From: Thermoplasmata archaeon
Lineage (GTDB): Archaea > Thermoplasmatota > Thermoplasmata > Thermoplasmatales > Thermoplasmataceae
Direction: 5' to 3'
NCBI GenBank assembly: GCA_021811635.1
Contig: JAJZNS010000024.1
Coordinates: 1 to 13,103, forward strand
DNA length: 13,103 nucleotides
Made by a program: the position numbers and the translations under genes. Positions 5,923 to 13,103 of this stretch are shown here, one piece after another (position 1 is the stretch's first letter; each line of letters begins with the position of its first letter). Under the pieces are notes generated by a model. The model did not search any database. It saw only the letters and a list, made by a program, of their open reading frames with translations, and was not told the origin of the DNA.

Positions 5923-6657
5923 ATGGAGGGCACGAATTGTGAGGATGAGGCCTTCAGGGCATTTCTGTCAACAGGATTCATCCCCGAATATGTCCATATA
6001 AACGAACTGGATCGTGGTACAAAGAAACTGGAAAACTACTCTGCCATTTTCATTCCAGGAGGTTTTTCAGGCGGCGACTATATACGCGCAGGGGCTCTAT
6101 TTTCTGCCAGACTGAGAAGGCATTTTCATTCAATACTGAAATTCGTGGATTCCCGGAAACCGGTCGTCGGGGTATGCAACGGATTTCAGGTCCTTGCTGA
6201 GCTGGGAATTTTACCAGACAGCGGTGGGAACCAGGAAAGAGAAATAGCACTTTCCATCAACCAGTCTGGAAGATTTGAGTGCAGGGACACGTACCTGAGG
6301 ATTGAGAGGGATCAGAAGATGCTGCAATCAAAGTTCAGGAAGGGAGACGTGGCACTTTCCACCGTTGCGCACAGCGAGGGTCGGGTTGTGTTCAGGGATC
6401 AAGACATAATGGACGACATAGAGAGGAAGGGACTTGCTATCCTGAGATATACAGATGGAACCGGCAAATCGGCAGGCTACCCATGGAACCCGAACGGGTC
6501 TGCGGAAGACATCGCAGGCGTCATGAACCCGGAAGGGAATGTCATTGGCCTGATGCCTCATCCTGAAAGAAAGCTTATGGCAGGCGCCCCCAATGTTGGA
6601 AGAGTATTCGGCCTGGATTTTTTCCTGGCCATAAATAATTACCTGAAAAACAGCTGA
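5923..6657 (+). CDS. purQ: Phosphoribosylformylglycinamidine synthase, glutaminase subunit PurQ
   Basis: The class I glutamine amidotransferase that supplies ammonia to PurL in step four of purine synthesis (FGAR to FGAM), in a complex with PurS and PurL. In numbering from the ATG at 5923 (244 residues), the catalytic cysteine is C85 in GVCNGFQVL and the His/Glu partners are H213 and E215 in LMPHPER. The oxyanion-side motif IPGGFSGGDYIRAG is at 44-57. The start is doubtful: PurQ proteins normally begin with a strand like M-x-x-A-I-L-R before xEGTNCE, and the codons just upstream (5902-5922) encode FSVAILR in frame, but no ATG, GTG or TTG occurs between the eL40 stop and 5923. purS and purL are not in this window. 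Its TGA stop abuts the stop of the opposing UPF0200 gene within one TGATCA. Confidence 0.92.
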   Translation: MEGTNCEDEAFRAFLSTGFIPEYVHINELDRGTKKLENYSAIFIPGGFSGGDYIRAGALFSARLRRHFHSILKFVDSRKPVVGVCNGFQVLAELGILPDSGGNQEREIALSINQSGRFECRDTYLRIERDQKMLQSKFRKGDVALSTVAHSEGRVVFRDQDIMDDIERKGLAILRYTDGTGKSAGYPWNPNGSAEDIAGVMNPEGNVIGLMPHPERKLMAGAPNVGRVFGLDFFLAINNYLKNS

Positions 6658-7218
6658 TCAGCAGCCCCTGCCGAGTATATTCCTTATTGTACTCCTGGCT
6701 TCTGTCCTGAAATCATCTAGGGTGGATTCGTTTACTAGCATGATGTCCGCCAGAGCAATCGCCTTGCCTACACCCCATTCAAGCTCCCTGTTGTCTCTCC
6801 TTACCAATTCTGCCAGGGTATGTACATCATCCATGCGATTTCTTCGGACAATTCGATCAAGCCTTGTTTTCCTGCTGGCGAAGACGGATACCAGGCAGGT
6901 TCTGTCGGCATCAGCTTCCCTGATAAAGAAATCAAGTTCCTCCGTGCTTCTCAATCCATCAATCACCACCAGGGGACTTTCCACATTCATCAGAGTGCGT
7001 CGAGCCCACACATCCTTCCCGAATTTCTCCCTTTCACTCGTAGCAAATTTTCCAATGTCTGCATCACTGACAGGTATCTCTGATTCTGCGGCAAATTTGC
7101 GGACTGCATTTCCCATATGCAGGTCAGTGAACCCTTCCTCAACGCAGACCTGGATGAACTCATCCTTGCCTGCGCCAGGCATGCCAGTTACGACTATAAG
7201 GCATGAATGTCTAACCAA
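6658..7218 (-). CDS. UPF0200 family P-loop nucleotide kinase-like protein
   Basis: A 186-residue P-loop protein of the archaeal UPF0200 family, which resembles dephospho-CoA kinase and nucleoside monophosphate kinases but has no settled substrate. The Walker A loop is TGMPGAGKDE at 11-20, with Asp rather than Ser/Thr after the lysine. Other family marks are HMGNAVR (34-40), EREKFGKDVWARRT (62-75), LVVIDGLRSTEEL (83-95) and RDNRELEWGVGKAIALADIMLVNE (141-164, given as RDNREL followed by WGVGKAIALAD). The start is a TTG at 7218 lying inside the last 8 nt of the upstream small gene (TTTGGTTAG), so translation is coupled. It is the last gene of the lonB operon and ends exactly where purQ ends on the other strand. 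Confidence 0.85.
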   Translation of the reverse strand: MVRHSCLIVVTGMPGAGKDEFIQVCVEEGFTDLHMGNAVRKFAAESEIPVSDADIGKFATSEREKFGKDVWARRTLMNVESPLVVIDGLRSTEELDFFIREADADRTCLVSVFASRKTRLDRIVRRNRMDDVHTLAELVRRDNRELEWGVGKAIALADIMLVNESTLDDFRTEARSTIRNILGRGC

Positions 7219-7504
7219 AGAGAAATCCCATCCCTTTGTCTGCGTTTTCCTCCTCTTCGTGGACCTTCCTCATCACTTCTTCTGTCTTTTTCCCGTCCAG
7301 CATGGTGCCACTATTCCCTATGATGGTGGTAGCTTTCCTGAACGATTCCTCGCTGCCTTCCAGTATCAGCAATATCTCATCGTCGCCCATTCCGTACTGT
7401 GACGCATCCTTTGTGATTAGAGTCTGCCTTCCGACAAGATCGTCTGCGGACACCTGATCGATTATAGCCCTGTTGGATTTCTTCAGCAGGAAGATTTTTG
7501 TCAT
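7211..7504 (-). CDS. Hypothetical protein of 97 residues in the lonB operon
   Basis: I do not recognise this family. It begins MTKIFLLKKSNRAIIDQV, has a likely beta-rich N-terminal half with a short GRQTLITKD strand region, an ILLILEGSEESFRKATTII strand-helix unit at about 44-62, and a charged helical C-terminus (EEVMRKVHEEEENA) ending in GMGFLFG. There is no signal peptide, membrane segment or cysteine pair. It is real rather than a shadow frame because it has an ATG with a good TATA box about 29 bp upstream, fills the space between two genes, and its end overlaps the TTG start of the UPF0200 gene. Being coupled to a kinase-like protein, it could be its partner, which is only inference. Confidence 0.72.
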   Translation of the reverse strand: MTKIFLLKKSNRAIIDQVSADDLVGRQTLITKDASQYGMGDDEILLILEGSEESFRKATTIIGNSGTMLDGKKTEEVMRKVHEEEENADKGMGFLFG

Positions 7505-7528
7505 GCAGCTTCCGGGAAGAGAAATTCA

Positions 7529-7537
7529 CTTAAATAC
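7529..7537 (-). promoter_or_regulatory. Probable internal promoter (TATA box) before the 97-residue gene
   Basis: On the minus strand GTATTTAAG lies in the 37 bp gap between the Cgi121-like gene and the 97-residue gene, centred about 29 bp before the ATG at 7504. The last two genes may therefore be transcribed separately from lonB. Confidence 0.5.
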
Positions 7538-7541
7538 AATT

Positions 7542-7967
7542 CTATTGAAATGCGAAGAATTCTCCGGAACTGAGGTTGTAGAAAACTTCCCTGTCACGTT
7601 CACTCGCGGTTCCGGGTAGCTTGAAATTTTCCTTTTCCAGAATGCCGGAATTCGCTTTCTCACTACCATCAACCGATACGCGCAGGATATGCTCCGTATC
7701 CGGTGTGAGTCCTACTGAAGCCACTGCCTGCTTAATCTGCCGTTTTCCGCTCAACAGCATCATGAAGAGGGTGCCTGGCTGTCTGACGCGTATTTCCCTG
7801 TTGATAAGCCTAAAGGATTCCTCAAGAGCAATGATTACCTGTTCTTCGCTTATCAGTTTTTCTGCATTGAGGTAATAAGATTTATCCGCATCTGCGGAAA
7901 CCAGGCTGTAAATATCGTCCTGCGTAAGGATCCTGGTGGGACGAAAGTATTCAAACTTAAACCGCAT
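7542..7967 (-). CDS. cgi121: KEOPS complex subunit Cgi121-like protein
   Basis: A 141-residue protein that looks like Cgi121, the KEOPS subunit that binds the Bud32 kinase and, in archaea, recruits tRNA for the universal t6A modification at position 37. The match rests on layout: [20 protein letters not shown] (about 33-52) and then the family's core [20 protein letters not shown] (about 67-86), corresponding to the usual E-[IL]-L-x-x-x-S-x-x-x-x-I-x-x-A-[IL]-x-x-x-G, followed by a variable region. Length is close to the usual 150. The ATG start overlaps the 3' end of lonB by 11 nt. Other KEOPS genes (kae1, bud32, pcc1) are not in this window. Sequence divergence in this family is high, so the call is probable, not certain. 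Confidence 0.72.
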   Translation of the reverse strand: MRFKFEYFRPTRILTQDDIYSLVSADADKSYYLNAEKLISEEQVIIALEESFRLINREIRVRQPGTLFMMLLSGKRQIKQAVASVGLTPDTEHILRVSVDGSEKANSGILEKENFKLPGTASERDREVFYNLSSGEFFAFQ

Positions 7968-9909
7968 TTGTTCCTTTGTTTCCTAACTGGACCGGTTTTC
8001 CGGTGGTGAATAATCCGGAGATTCTGCCAAGGAATTTCTGCCTCTCCTGTGTTGATTCAAGAGCCACTTCCAGCACTTCCTTTATGTTCTCCACAGGAAC
8101 AATCTGTATCTTGTCCTTGTGGCCCTCATCCAGAATAATGTCCCCGACGTTTGCAGCCGGCACAATTACCTTTGTGAATCCTGATTCAATAGCCGCCTCA
8201 ACCTTTGCGGTGACTCCTCCTATTGGAAGTACGCTCCCACGTACGGTAAGTGATCCGGTCATTGCGAGTGTCTGGTCAATGGGGATCCCTTCAAGAGCCG
8301 AAATTATTGCAGTAGCAATTGAGATGCTTGCCGAATCGCCTTCCACACCCTCATAGGTGCCGATGAACTGTATGTGGATGTCCAGATCTGAAATATCGTC
8401 TCCAGTTATCTTCTTTATCACAGCAGAAACGTTCTGTACCGCTTCCTTTGCTATTTCACCCAGCTTTCCGGTGGCAATCACGCTGCCTTGCCCCTTATGC
8501 TGCGCCTGTGTAACTTCAGCGGCGATCGGCATTACAACGCCGGAAAAATCGGCCATTCCCGCATCAGAAGAACCCATCACAGCAAGACCGTTCACGACAC
8601 CGATAGCCTTCCCCTCAGAACTGAACGTCTTGTAGAGTTTCTTTATCTCGATACCGCGATCGGCCACCTGCTGTTCAAGGGGCTTGCTAATATTCTTTGC
8701 GGCAATTACATGCTTTGAAGTCACTATCTTGGCATTCTCAGTGACTGCAATGTCTCCAGCAACCCTGATAAGACCACCCAATTCCCTCAGCCTGAGGGTA
8801 AGCTTTCCCCTTCTGCCAGATCTCTTCTGTGCCTCCTTTACTATTTCGATGATTGCAGAAGTGTCGAAATGCGGTATTTTTTTGTCTTTTGCAATTTCCT
8901 GGGCAATAAACTGGACGAGTTTCTTCCTGTTCTCGTCATTGTCGTCCATATTGCTCCTTACGTACACTTCATAGCCGTAACCGCGTATCCTGGACCTCAG
9001 GGCAGGATGCATTCCCTGAACGGCATCCAGATTACCCGCAGCGACAAGTATGAAATCGCATGGAACAGGCTCTGTCTGTACCATGGCACCTGCGCTCCTT
9101 TCGCTCTGGCCTGATATGGAGAATTTCTTTTCCTGCATCGCGGTCAGAAGTGCCTGCTGGCTCTCCGGCCTGAGCAGGTTGATCTCATCTATGAAGAGGA
9201 CGCCTTTGTGGGCCTTGTGAATATTCCCTGCCTCCACCCGGTCATGAGCAGGCGTCTCGAGCCCTCCTGACTGGAAAGGATCGTGCCTCACGTCCCCGAG
9301 CAGGGCTCCGGAATGGGATCCAGTTGAATCAATAAATGGTGCCTTGTCAGTGGGGGTATGCCCGACCAGCAATTTCGGGATCATGGCTTTTTCCGCCCTG
9401 GCAGCAGGGTTCAGTGCCATTGCCCAATATAATATCGCAGCAGCGATGATCGCCAAAAAAAGCAGGTCAATGTCTCTCAGCAATACTGTGAGTATGAGTC
9501 CAAGGAGGAAAATGGAAAAAATCAGAACGACAATGCCCCTTGATCGGTCTCTCCTGTCGTGCTCTGCTTTAATCTGATACTGCTTCACTATTTCCTTTCC
9601 TTTGCCAGCATGGTATGTTTTGACCCTTGGTCTGTTGGAATCTTCGGGGTTCGGAAAAACAACGACGTCTTCCAGTTCCTCCTTTGGGAGGAAATCAGTC
9701 ATTGACTGGGCGAGCATGGATTTACCAGTTCCGGGATCACCGATAAGCATTACGTGGCGCTTCTGCAGAGCAGCCTTCTTGACCACATAACCTGCCTCCT
9801 CCTGGCCAATAACCTGATCAAACAGTATCTTCGGCACCGGTATATCAGCAGTGCTCTTCACGTTAAGGGATTCGACCCACTGCTGGACTTCGTCCTGTCC
9901 ATCGCTCAC
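7957..9909 (-). CDS. lonB: Archaeal membrane-anchored ATP-dependent Lon protease (LonB)
   Basis: A 650-residue AAA+ protease that unfolds and degrades proteins at the cytoplasmic membrane. Walker A is GDPGTGKS at 57-64 and Walker B VLFIDEIN at 237-244. Between them, as is typical of LonB, are two membrane spans at about 126-144 and 147-166. Sensor 1 is N293 in AAGNLD and arginines at 305/307 sit where the finger is expected. The proteolytic Ser-Lys dyad is S526 (EGDSASIS) and K569 (GGVTAKV); the 43-residue spacing equals that of the Thermoplasma acidophilum enzyme (S525/K568). It starts with GTG at 9909, the only option since a TGA lies two codons upstream, with a strong TATA box at 9944-9952. 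It heads an operon with the Cgi121-like gene, a small unknown gene and UPF0200. Archaea of this type have no FtsH, and LonB takes that role. Confidence 0.97.
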   Translation of the reverse strand: MSDGQDEVQQWVESLNVKSTADIPVPKILFDQVIGQEEAGYVVKKAALQKRHVMLIGDPGTGKSMLAQSMTDFLPKEELEDVVVFPNPEDSNRPRVKTYHAGKGKEIVKQYQIKAEHDRRDRSRGIVVLIFSIFLLGLILTVLLRDIDLLFLAIIAAAILYWAMALNPAARAEKAMIPKLLVGHTPTDKAPFIDSTGSHSGALLGDVRHDPFQSGGLETPAHDRVEAGNIHKAHKGVLFIDEINLLRPESQQALLTAMQEKKFSISGQSERSAGAMVQTEPVPCDFILVAAGNLDAVQGMHPALRSRIRGYGYEVYVRSNMDDNDENRKKLVQFIAQEIAKDKKIPHFDTSAIIEIVKEAQKRSGRRGKLTLRLRELGGLIRVAGDIAVTENAKIVTSKHVIAAKNISKPLEQQVADRGIEIKKLYKTFSSEGKAIGVVNGLAVMGSSDAGMADFSGVVMPIAAEVTQAQHKGQGSVIATGKLGEIAKEAVQNVSAVIKKITGDDISDLDIHIQFIGTYEGVEGDSASISIATAIISALEGIPIDQTLAMTGSLTVRGSVLPIGGVTAKVEAAIESGFTKVIVPAANVGDIILDEGHKDKIQIVPVENIKEVLEVALESTQERQKFLGRISGLFTTGKPVQLGNKGTNAV

Positions 9910-9943
9910 GCTTCACAAATTGAATCAGAAGATTAATAGTTTT

Positions 9944-9952
9944 GTATTTAAA
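9944..9952 (-). promoter_or_regulatory. Probable TATA box of the lonB operon
   Basis: On the minus strand TTTAAATAC, close to the archaeal consensus, about 39 bp before the GTG start. It implies a short leader of roughly 10-14 nt. The 142 bp region to the aroC start (9910-10051) holds the two divergent promoters and no other recognised element. Confidence 0.6.
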
Positions 9953-10023
9953 ATGATTAAAAAAATTAGGGAAATTGAGATTTCTTGCGATTGGTAATGG
10001 ATTCGGGTAAAGGACCGCAAAGG

Positions 10024-10032
10024 TTTGTTTAA
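10024..10032 (+). promoter_or_regulatory. Possible TATA box of aroC
   Basis: TTTGTTTAA is centred about 24 bp before the ATG at 10052, where a leaderless promoter element would lie. A GGAG at 10044-10047 is also present but too close (4 nt) to the ATG to be a standard ribosome binding site. Confidence 0.35.
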
Positions 10033-10051
10033 CCGGTTTCAATGGAGTTAC

Positions 10052-11167
10052 ATGTCATTTAGTTTTGGGCAGGAACTTGTGGTGACTCTCTTTGGCGAGT
10101 CCCATGGCCAGTATGTCGGAGGGATACTCGACGGTTTGCCCTCAGGGCTGCCGGTTAACGAGGAAACCATTAAAAAATGGCTTCTGAGAAGAAGGCCTGG
10201 AAACAGTGAATTCACTTCGCAGCGCAGGGAAGAAGACTCCTTCGAGATAATCTCCGGTCTAAAAGAAGGGGTCACGAATGGGGGGCCTGTGGTTATCACG
10301 ATGCGGAACTCAGACGTGGTGTCCGATCCGTATGAAAAAATAGAATTTATCCCCCGTCCTGGGCATGCAGATTACCCTGCATGGATCCGTTATGGAAGAT
10401 ACAGGGATTTCAGAGGCGGTGGTTTTTTCTCCGGAAGAATGACTGCACCGCTTGTTGCGCTCGGATCCATTGCTATAGAAACCCTGGAAAAACTTGGAAT
10501 CACGCCACTTTGCTACGTATCCCGCATTGGTGAGGTGGCATTCAAACAGGAAGAGCCGGTAGGTATGGACGAACCGTACAATTTCAAGACCAGGATTCCT
10601 TCCAGTGACAGGAATCAGGCTGCCGAGGAATTCCTCATGGGGCTGATGAGGAAAGGGGATTCAGTCGGGGCGGAGATTACTGCAAGGATAAGCGGTGTTC
10701 CGGCAGGAATAGGGGATCCATTCTTCGACTCGGTGGAGTCCAGGATGTCGCACCTTATGTTCTCTATTCCGGCAGTTAAGGGGATTGAATTCGGATCGGG
10801 TTTCAGATTTTCGCATATGCTGGGTTCTGAGGCTTCTGATCCCTACCGGATCGAAGAAGGCCGGGTGAAGGTCGCGGAAAATCATAACGGTGGAATCCTG
10901 GGTGGATTGACAACGTCCGCTGACATAGAATTCAGGGTAGCAGTGAAGCCGACTTCTTCCATAAAGCTGCAGCAGGATTCGGTCGATCTCGTTTCAATGA
11001 CAAACCGCAAGATTGCCGTAAAGGGCAGGCACGATCCATGCATCGGGATCAGGGCAGTGCCCGTAGTACAGGCATGCGCTTCCCTTGTGATTCTTGATCT
11101 CATGATCTCTTCCAGTTCAACAGATTTCCTAAAGAAGCTGAGAAAGGAAGAAGAAGGCAGGACCTGA
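10052..11167 (+). CDS. aroC: Chorismate synthase
   Basis: A 371-residue enzyme converting 5-enolpyruvylshikimate 3-phosphate to chorismate, the last shared step of aromatic amino acid synthesis, with reduced FMN as cofactor. The first signature GESHGQYVGGILDGLP is near the N-terminus, followed by RRRPG, RPGHADY and FRGGGFFSGRMTA, an archaeal-looking version of the usual GGRSSGRET block. The last signature is RHDPCIGIRAVPVVQA, in which glutamine (CAG) stands where the family pattern has glutamate. The frame extends nine codons further to a TTG at 10025, but chorismate synthases start with the strand SFSFGQELVVTLFGESHG, so the ATG at 10052 is preferred. Neighbours are not shikimate genes. Its 3' end overlaps the opposing DUF2070 gene by 39 bp. 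Confidence 0.96.
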   Translation: MSFSFGQELVVTLFGESHGQYVGGILDGLPSGLPVNEETIKKWLLRRRPGNSEFTSQRREEDSFEIISGLKEGVTNGGPVVITMRNSDVVSDPYEKIEFIPRPGHADYPAWIRYGRYRDFRGGGFFSGRMTAPLVALGSIAIETLEKLGITPLCYVSRIGEVAFKQEEPVGMDEPYNFKTRIPSSDRNQAAEEFLMGLMRKGDSVGAEITARISGVPAGIGDPFFDSVESRMSHLMFSIPAVKGIEFGSGFRFSHMLGSEASDPYRIEEGRVKVAENHNGGILGGLTTSADIEFRVAVKPTSSIKLQQDSVDLVSMTNRKIAVKGRHDPCIGIRAVPVVQACASLVILDLMISSSSTDFLKKLRKEEEGRT

Positions 11168-12883
11168 AATCGCCAGCGAGCCTAAGCTGGTTGCTGCAAT
11201 GGCGTATTTAGCGGTTTTAACAGCTCTGAAAACCGTTGAATTCAGCCTCTTGAAAATGCCCTCCTCGCCCATGTGCACTTTTGCTTCGGATGCCCCATAT
11301 GAAACCCGGGCATTGCCAAGATCCCTGATCGCGCCTTCCATGGCCTCTATGCACTTGCCTGCCACAAGATCATTATCGTCCCTTTCGCCAAGGGGGTTCA
11401 TGTCCAGCGTACTGCTGTTCACCACGTGGTTATCGGTGGTGTAAAATTCCAGGCTAGATATTTCACCCGGGATTCTTTCCCTGATGGCCTTGATCAGATC
11501 TGTGGTAATATTGTTGGAATCGGTTAGAAGGTAGCAGTGGGTGTATTTCGAATTTCCAATGATCAGGGCCTGGACCCCGACGGGACCAATTCCGGGAGCC
11601 GCGAATCTGGCGTTGCCATAACCGCAGCGCATCCCCGAATCTGTTTCGAGCCTTTCGAATTCCCTCAAAATGGCATGCTGAAATCTGTGAAGCTCTGTGA
11701 GAATGGGTGCACCGTGGAAGAAGTAGCTCTGCGCATCGATAAGCACAGCATCCGAGGTAGCTGCGCGATTCAGTGCATCGGTGAGAATGAGTCCGTCTTC
11801 CAGGGATATGTCGTCGAATTTTCCCTTGTCCGGTATGAAGGAAATAATCGGAACGCTGCCTATTCTCTGTATCCCAACAGAATACCCGGAAATGCTGAGC
11901 TTCTTGAATCGTGAAATTCCATCAATCTCCACTGATCTCCTGATTGCGTCCTCTGCTGCTGCCGCAATAGCCCTGACATCATCATCATCCCTGCAGTTGT
12001 TGCTGTTCGTGGTTGCCGTGTGGAATACCATTATGGAGATATCCGGTCCGGACAGGTATTGCTCCAGCTTCTCAGGAAGGTTGCTGCTGCCGAATTTCCC
12101 GAAAGGCCCTGGATGTACGTAAGGGAAAATTAGCCTGACTGTCCGTCCATTATCCTTCAATATGGAAACGACCTTTACCGGAACCACCCTCTCGTTTCCA
12201 TATATCATCCTGAAGAAGTCGAGCCCTGCATGCTCTTCCTCTGTCCTGAGGTTAAGGAACATGTTGAGTACCTTGATCGGGCTGACACCGAATTCCCTGC
12301 GGAAATCCCTGATTGAAACATGCACGAACACGATCCCGAAGGCGAAAAAAATGGCGGAGCTGATAAGGGCTGGAACCAAGAACTGTACACCCAGCCCGGC
12401 TATCAGTGTGGTACCGGAGGCGATGATCGTAGGAAAAAGGCTTGGGACGAAAAGCTTGAACGGCTCCGCAGAATAGTATGGGTAATACAGGATGGATCTC
12501 AGGAATGAAACTATGCTCCAGGAAAACAGGAGTATACCAACTGCGTTATCCACAGGGAGCTTGAGCAACAGCAGCACCCACGCTATGACGGTAAAAACAG
12601 TGAACGTGGAGAAGTTTAGAAAGAAAATCCTCCTTGCAGGAAAGTAGAAATTGGCTATTCTTACAAAGACGGCGTCTGCCCCTAGCAATATAAGTACTGG
12701 GGAAGCGTAAAGCACCGCGACCAACTCCCAGGACCTGAGGATCGCAAAAGTCACCAGGAGATAAACTGTGGCTGGAGCAGCGTATATCCTAAGTCTGGGA
12801 GATCTCCTCATATAGACGGTGAGGTCGGCAAAAATCCTGTTTCCAGGGTGTCTCTGCTTCAAACTATAGAGGGATGTGCGCAC
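11129..12883 (-). CDS. DUF2070 family membrane protein (COG3356 type)
   Basis: A 584-residue archaeal membrane protein. The N-terminal third holds about six hydrophobic spans (around residues 33-50, 52-69, 85-108, 113-130, 146-169, 171-190). A long soluble domain follows, and one more span lies at the C-terminus (about 558-582). The soluble domain carries HPGPFGKFGSSNLP at 257-270, the conserved block of DUF2070, plus NCRDDDD (296-302), DAQS (383-386) and TDNH (483-486), acidic and histidine positions that could bind metal. The family has been described as a predicted membrane-associated lipid hydrolase related to neutral ceramidase; this is unproven. Two starts are possible: GTG at 12883, which overlaps a TATA-like box, or TTG at 12862, 25 bp from that box as for a leaderless transcript. 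The 3' end overlaps aroC by 39 bp. Confidence 0.85.
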   Translation of the reverse strand: MRTSLYSLKQRHPGNRIFADLTVYMRRSPRLRIYAAPATVYLLVTFAILRSWELVAVLYASPVLILLGADAVFVRIANFYFPARRIFFLNFSTFTVFTVIAWVLLLLKLPVDNAVGILLFSWSIVSFLRSILYYPYYSAEPFKLFVPSLFPTIIASGTTLIAGLGVQFLVPALISSAIFFAFGIVFVHVSIRDFRREFGVSPIKVLNMFLNLRTEEEHAGLDFFRMIYGNERVVPVKVVSILKDNGRTVRLIFPYVHPGPFGKFGSSNLPEKLEQYLSGPDISIMVFHTATTNSNNCRDDDDVRAIAAAAEDAIRRSVEIDGISRFKKLSISGYSVGIQRIGSVPIISFIPDKGKFDDISLEDGLILTDALNRAATSDAVLIDAQSYFFHGAPILTELHRFQHAILREFERLETDSGMRCGYGNARFAAPGIGPVGVQALIIGNSKYTHCYLLTDSNNITTDLIKAIRERIPGEISSLEFYTTDNHVVNSSTLDMNPLGERDDNDLVAGKCIEAMEGAIRDLGNARVSYGASEAKVHMGEEGIFKRLNSTVFRAVKTAKYAIAATSLGSLAISGPAFFFLSQLL

Positions 12884-12891
12884 TATATTAA
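12883..12891 (-). promoter_or_regulatory. Possible TATA box of the DUF2070 gene
   Basis: On the minus strand TTAATATAG lies between the stop codon of the upstream gene (12897) and the DUF2070 coding region. It is centred 25 bp before TTG 12862 and touches the GTG at 12883, so it favours the shorter start if it is used. Confidence 0.4.
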
Positions 12892-12896
12892 TCCCT

Positions 12897-13103
12897 TTAC
12901 TGGGAAGATATTACCCTTACCCGCTTCATCACATACTCATCCAGCCCGGTCCTCACTTTCAGGTAATTCCTGAAAACAGATGCAGCAATTTGTGGTGCTA
13001 TTATCAATATCTCCTGAATATTGTTCATCTTGTCACGGGTGCCGATCACCAATACTCTCTCCGGTATAATTTTCGAAATAACGCGTTCTGACAGCTCGTA
13101 ATT
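12897..13103 (-). CDS. Unidentified protein, C-terminal 68 residues only
   Basis: An open frame enters from the right edge and ends at TAA 12897-12899. The visible part includes SERVISKIIPERVLVIGTRD, then NNIQEILIIAPQIAASVFRN and ends DEYVMKRVRVISSQ. It has alternating hydrophobic strand-like (ERVLVIGT, EILIIAP) and basic segments and no cysteines or membrane span. I do not recognise the family. It is called a gene because it is open over the whole available length, has a protein-like composition and sits 13 bp before the DUF2070 GTG on the same strand, so the two may form an operon. Confidence 0.65.
   Translation of the reverse strand, partial: NYELSERVISKIIPERVLVIGTRDKMNNIQEILIIAPQIAASVFRNYLKVRTGLDEYVMKRVRVISSQ

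Noticed and set aside
6722..7402. Long plus-strand open frame of 226 codons
   Set aside because: It lies antisense to the UPF0200 gene and the 97-residue gene, is serine/leucine-rich as shadow frames are, and has no family motif.
10025..10051. Nine-codon N-terminal extension of chorismate synthase from TTG 10025
   Set aside because: Family members begin at the SFSFGQ strand and the extension overlaps the likely TATA element.

Overview
The window reads as chromosomal core DNA from an archaeon of the Thermoplasmatales (Thermoplasma-like). Four things point there: a membrane-anchored archaeal LonB with the residue spacing known from Thermoplasma Lon, a two-subunit 2-oxoacid:ferredoxin oxidoreductase, a type V fructose-1,6-bisphosphate aldolase/phosphatase, and the archaeal families UPF0200, Cgi121, eL40 and DUF2070. 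Many genes have an AT-rich TATA-like box about 24-28 bp before the start codon and no Shine-Dalgarno sequence, as expected for leaderless archaeal transcripts. The assignment is inferred from protein families, not from rRNA. I see no tRNA, rRNA, CRISPR array or intact mobile element.

Layout, left to right. The left edge holds the N-terminal part of a UPF0173 metallo-hydrolase (minus strand). A gene-poor stretch of about 550 bp follows, then the 2-oxoacid:ferredoxin oxidoreductase operon (minus strand, alpha then beta, overlapping). A short divergent promoter region separates this from fbp (plus strand). Between fbp and the ribosomal protein eL40 gene lies about 600 bp with several inverted repeats and a previously easy-to-miss 46-residue YHS-domain protein. 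The eL40 gene is followed by purQ in the same reading frame. purQ meets, stop codon to stop codon, a four-gene minus-strand operon: lonB, a Cgi121-like KEOPS subunit gene, a small unknown gene, and a UPF0200 P-loop kinase-like gene. Next come aroC (plus strand) and, overlapping its 3' end on the minus strand, a DUF2070 membrane protein. The C-terminal end of an unidentified minus-strand gene occupies the right edge.

Functionally this is central metabolism and housekeeping: ferredoxin-dependent oxidation of 2-oxoacids, gluconeogenesis, purine and chorismate synthesis, translation, tRNA modification and membrane proteolysis. No new defence or mobile system is evident. The points most worth a second look are the purQ start (conserved N-terminal residues lie upstream of the first ATG with no normal start codon), the tiny YHS protein with its repeat-rich upstream region, and the lonB/cgi121/unknown/UPF0200 operon.
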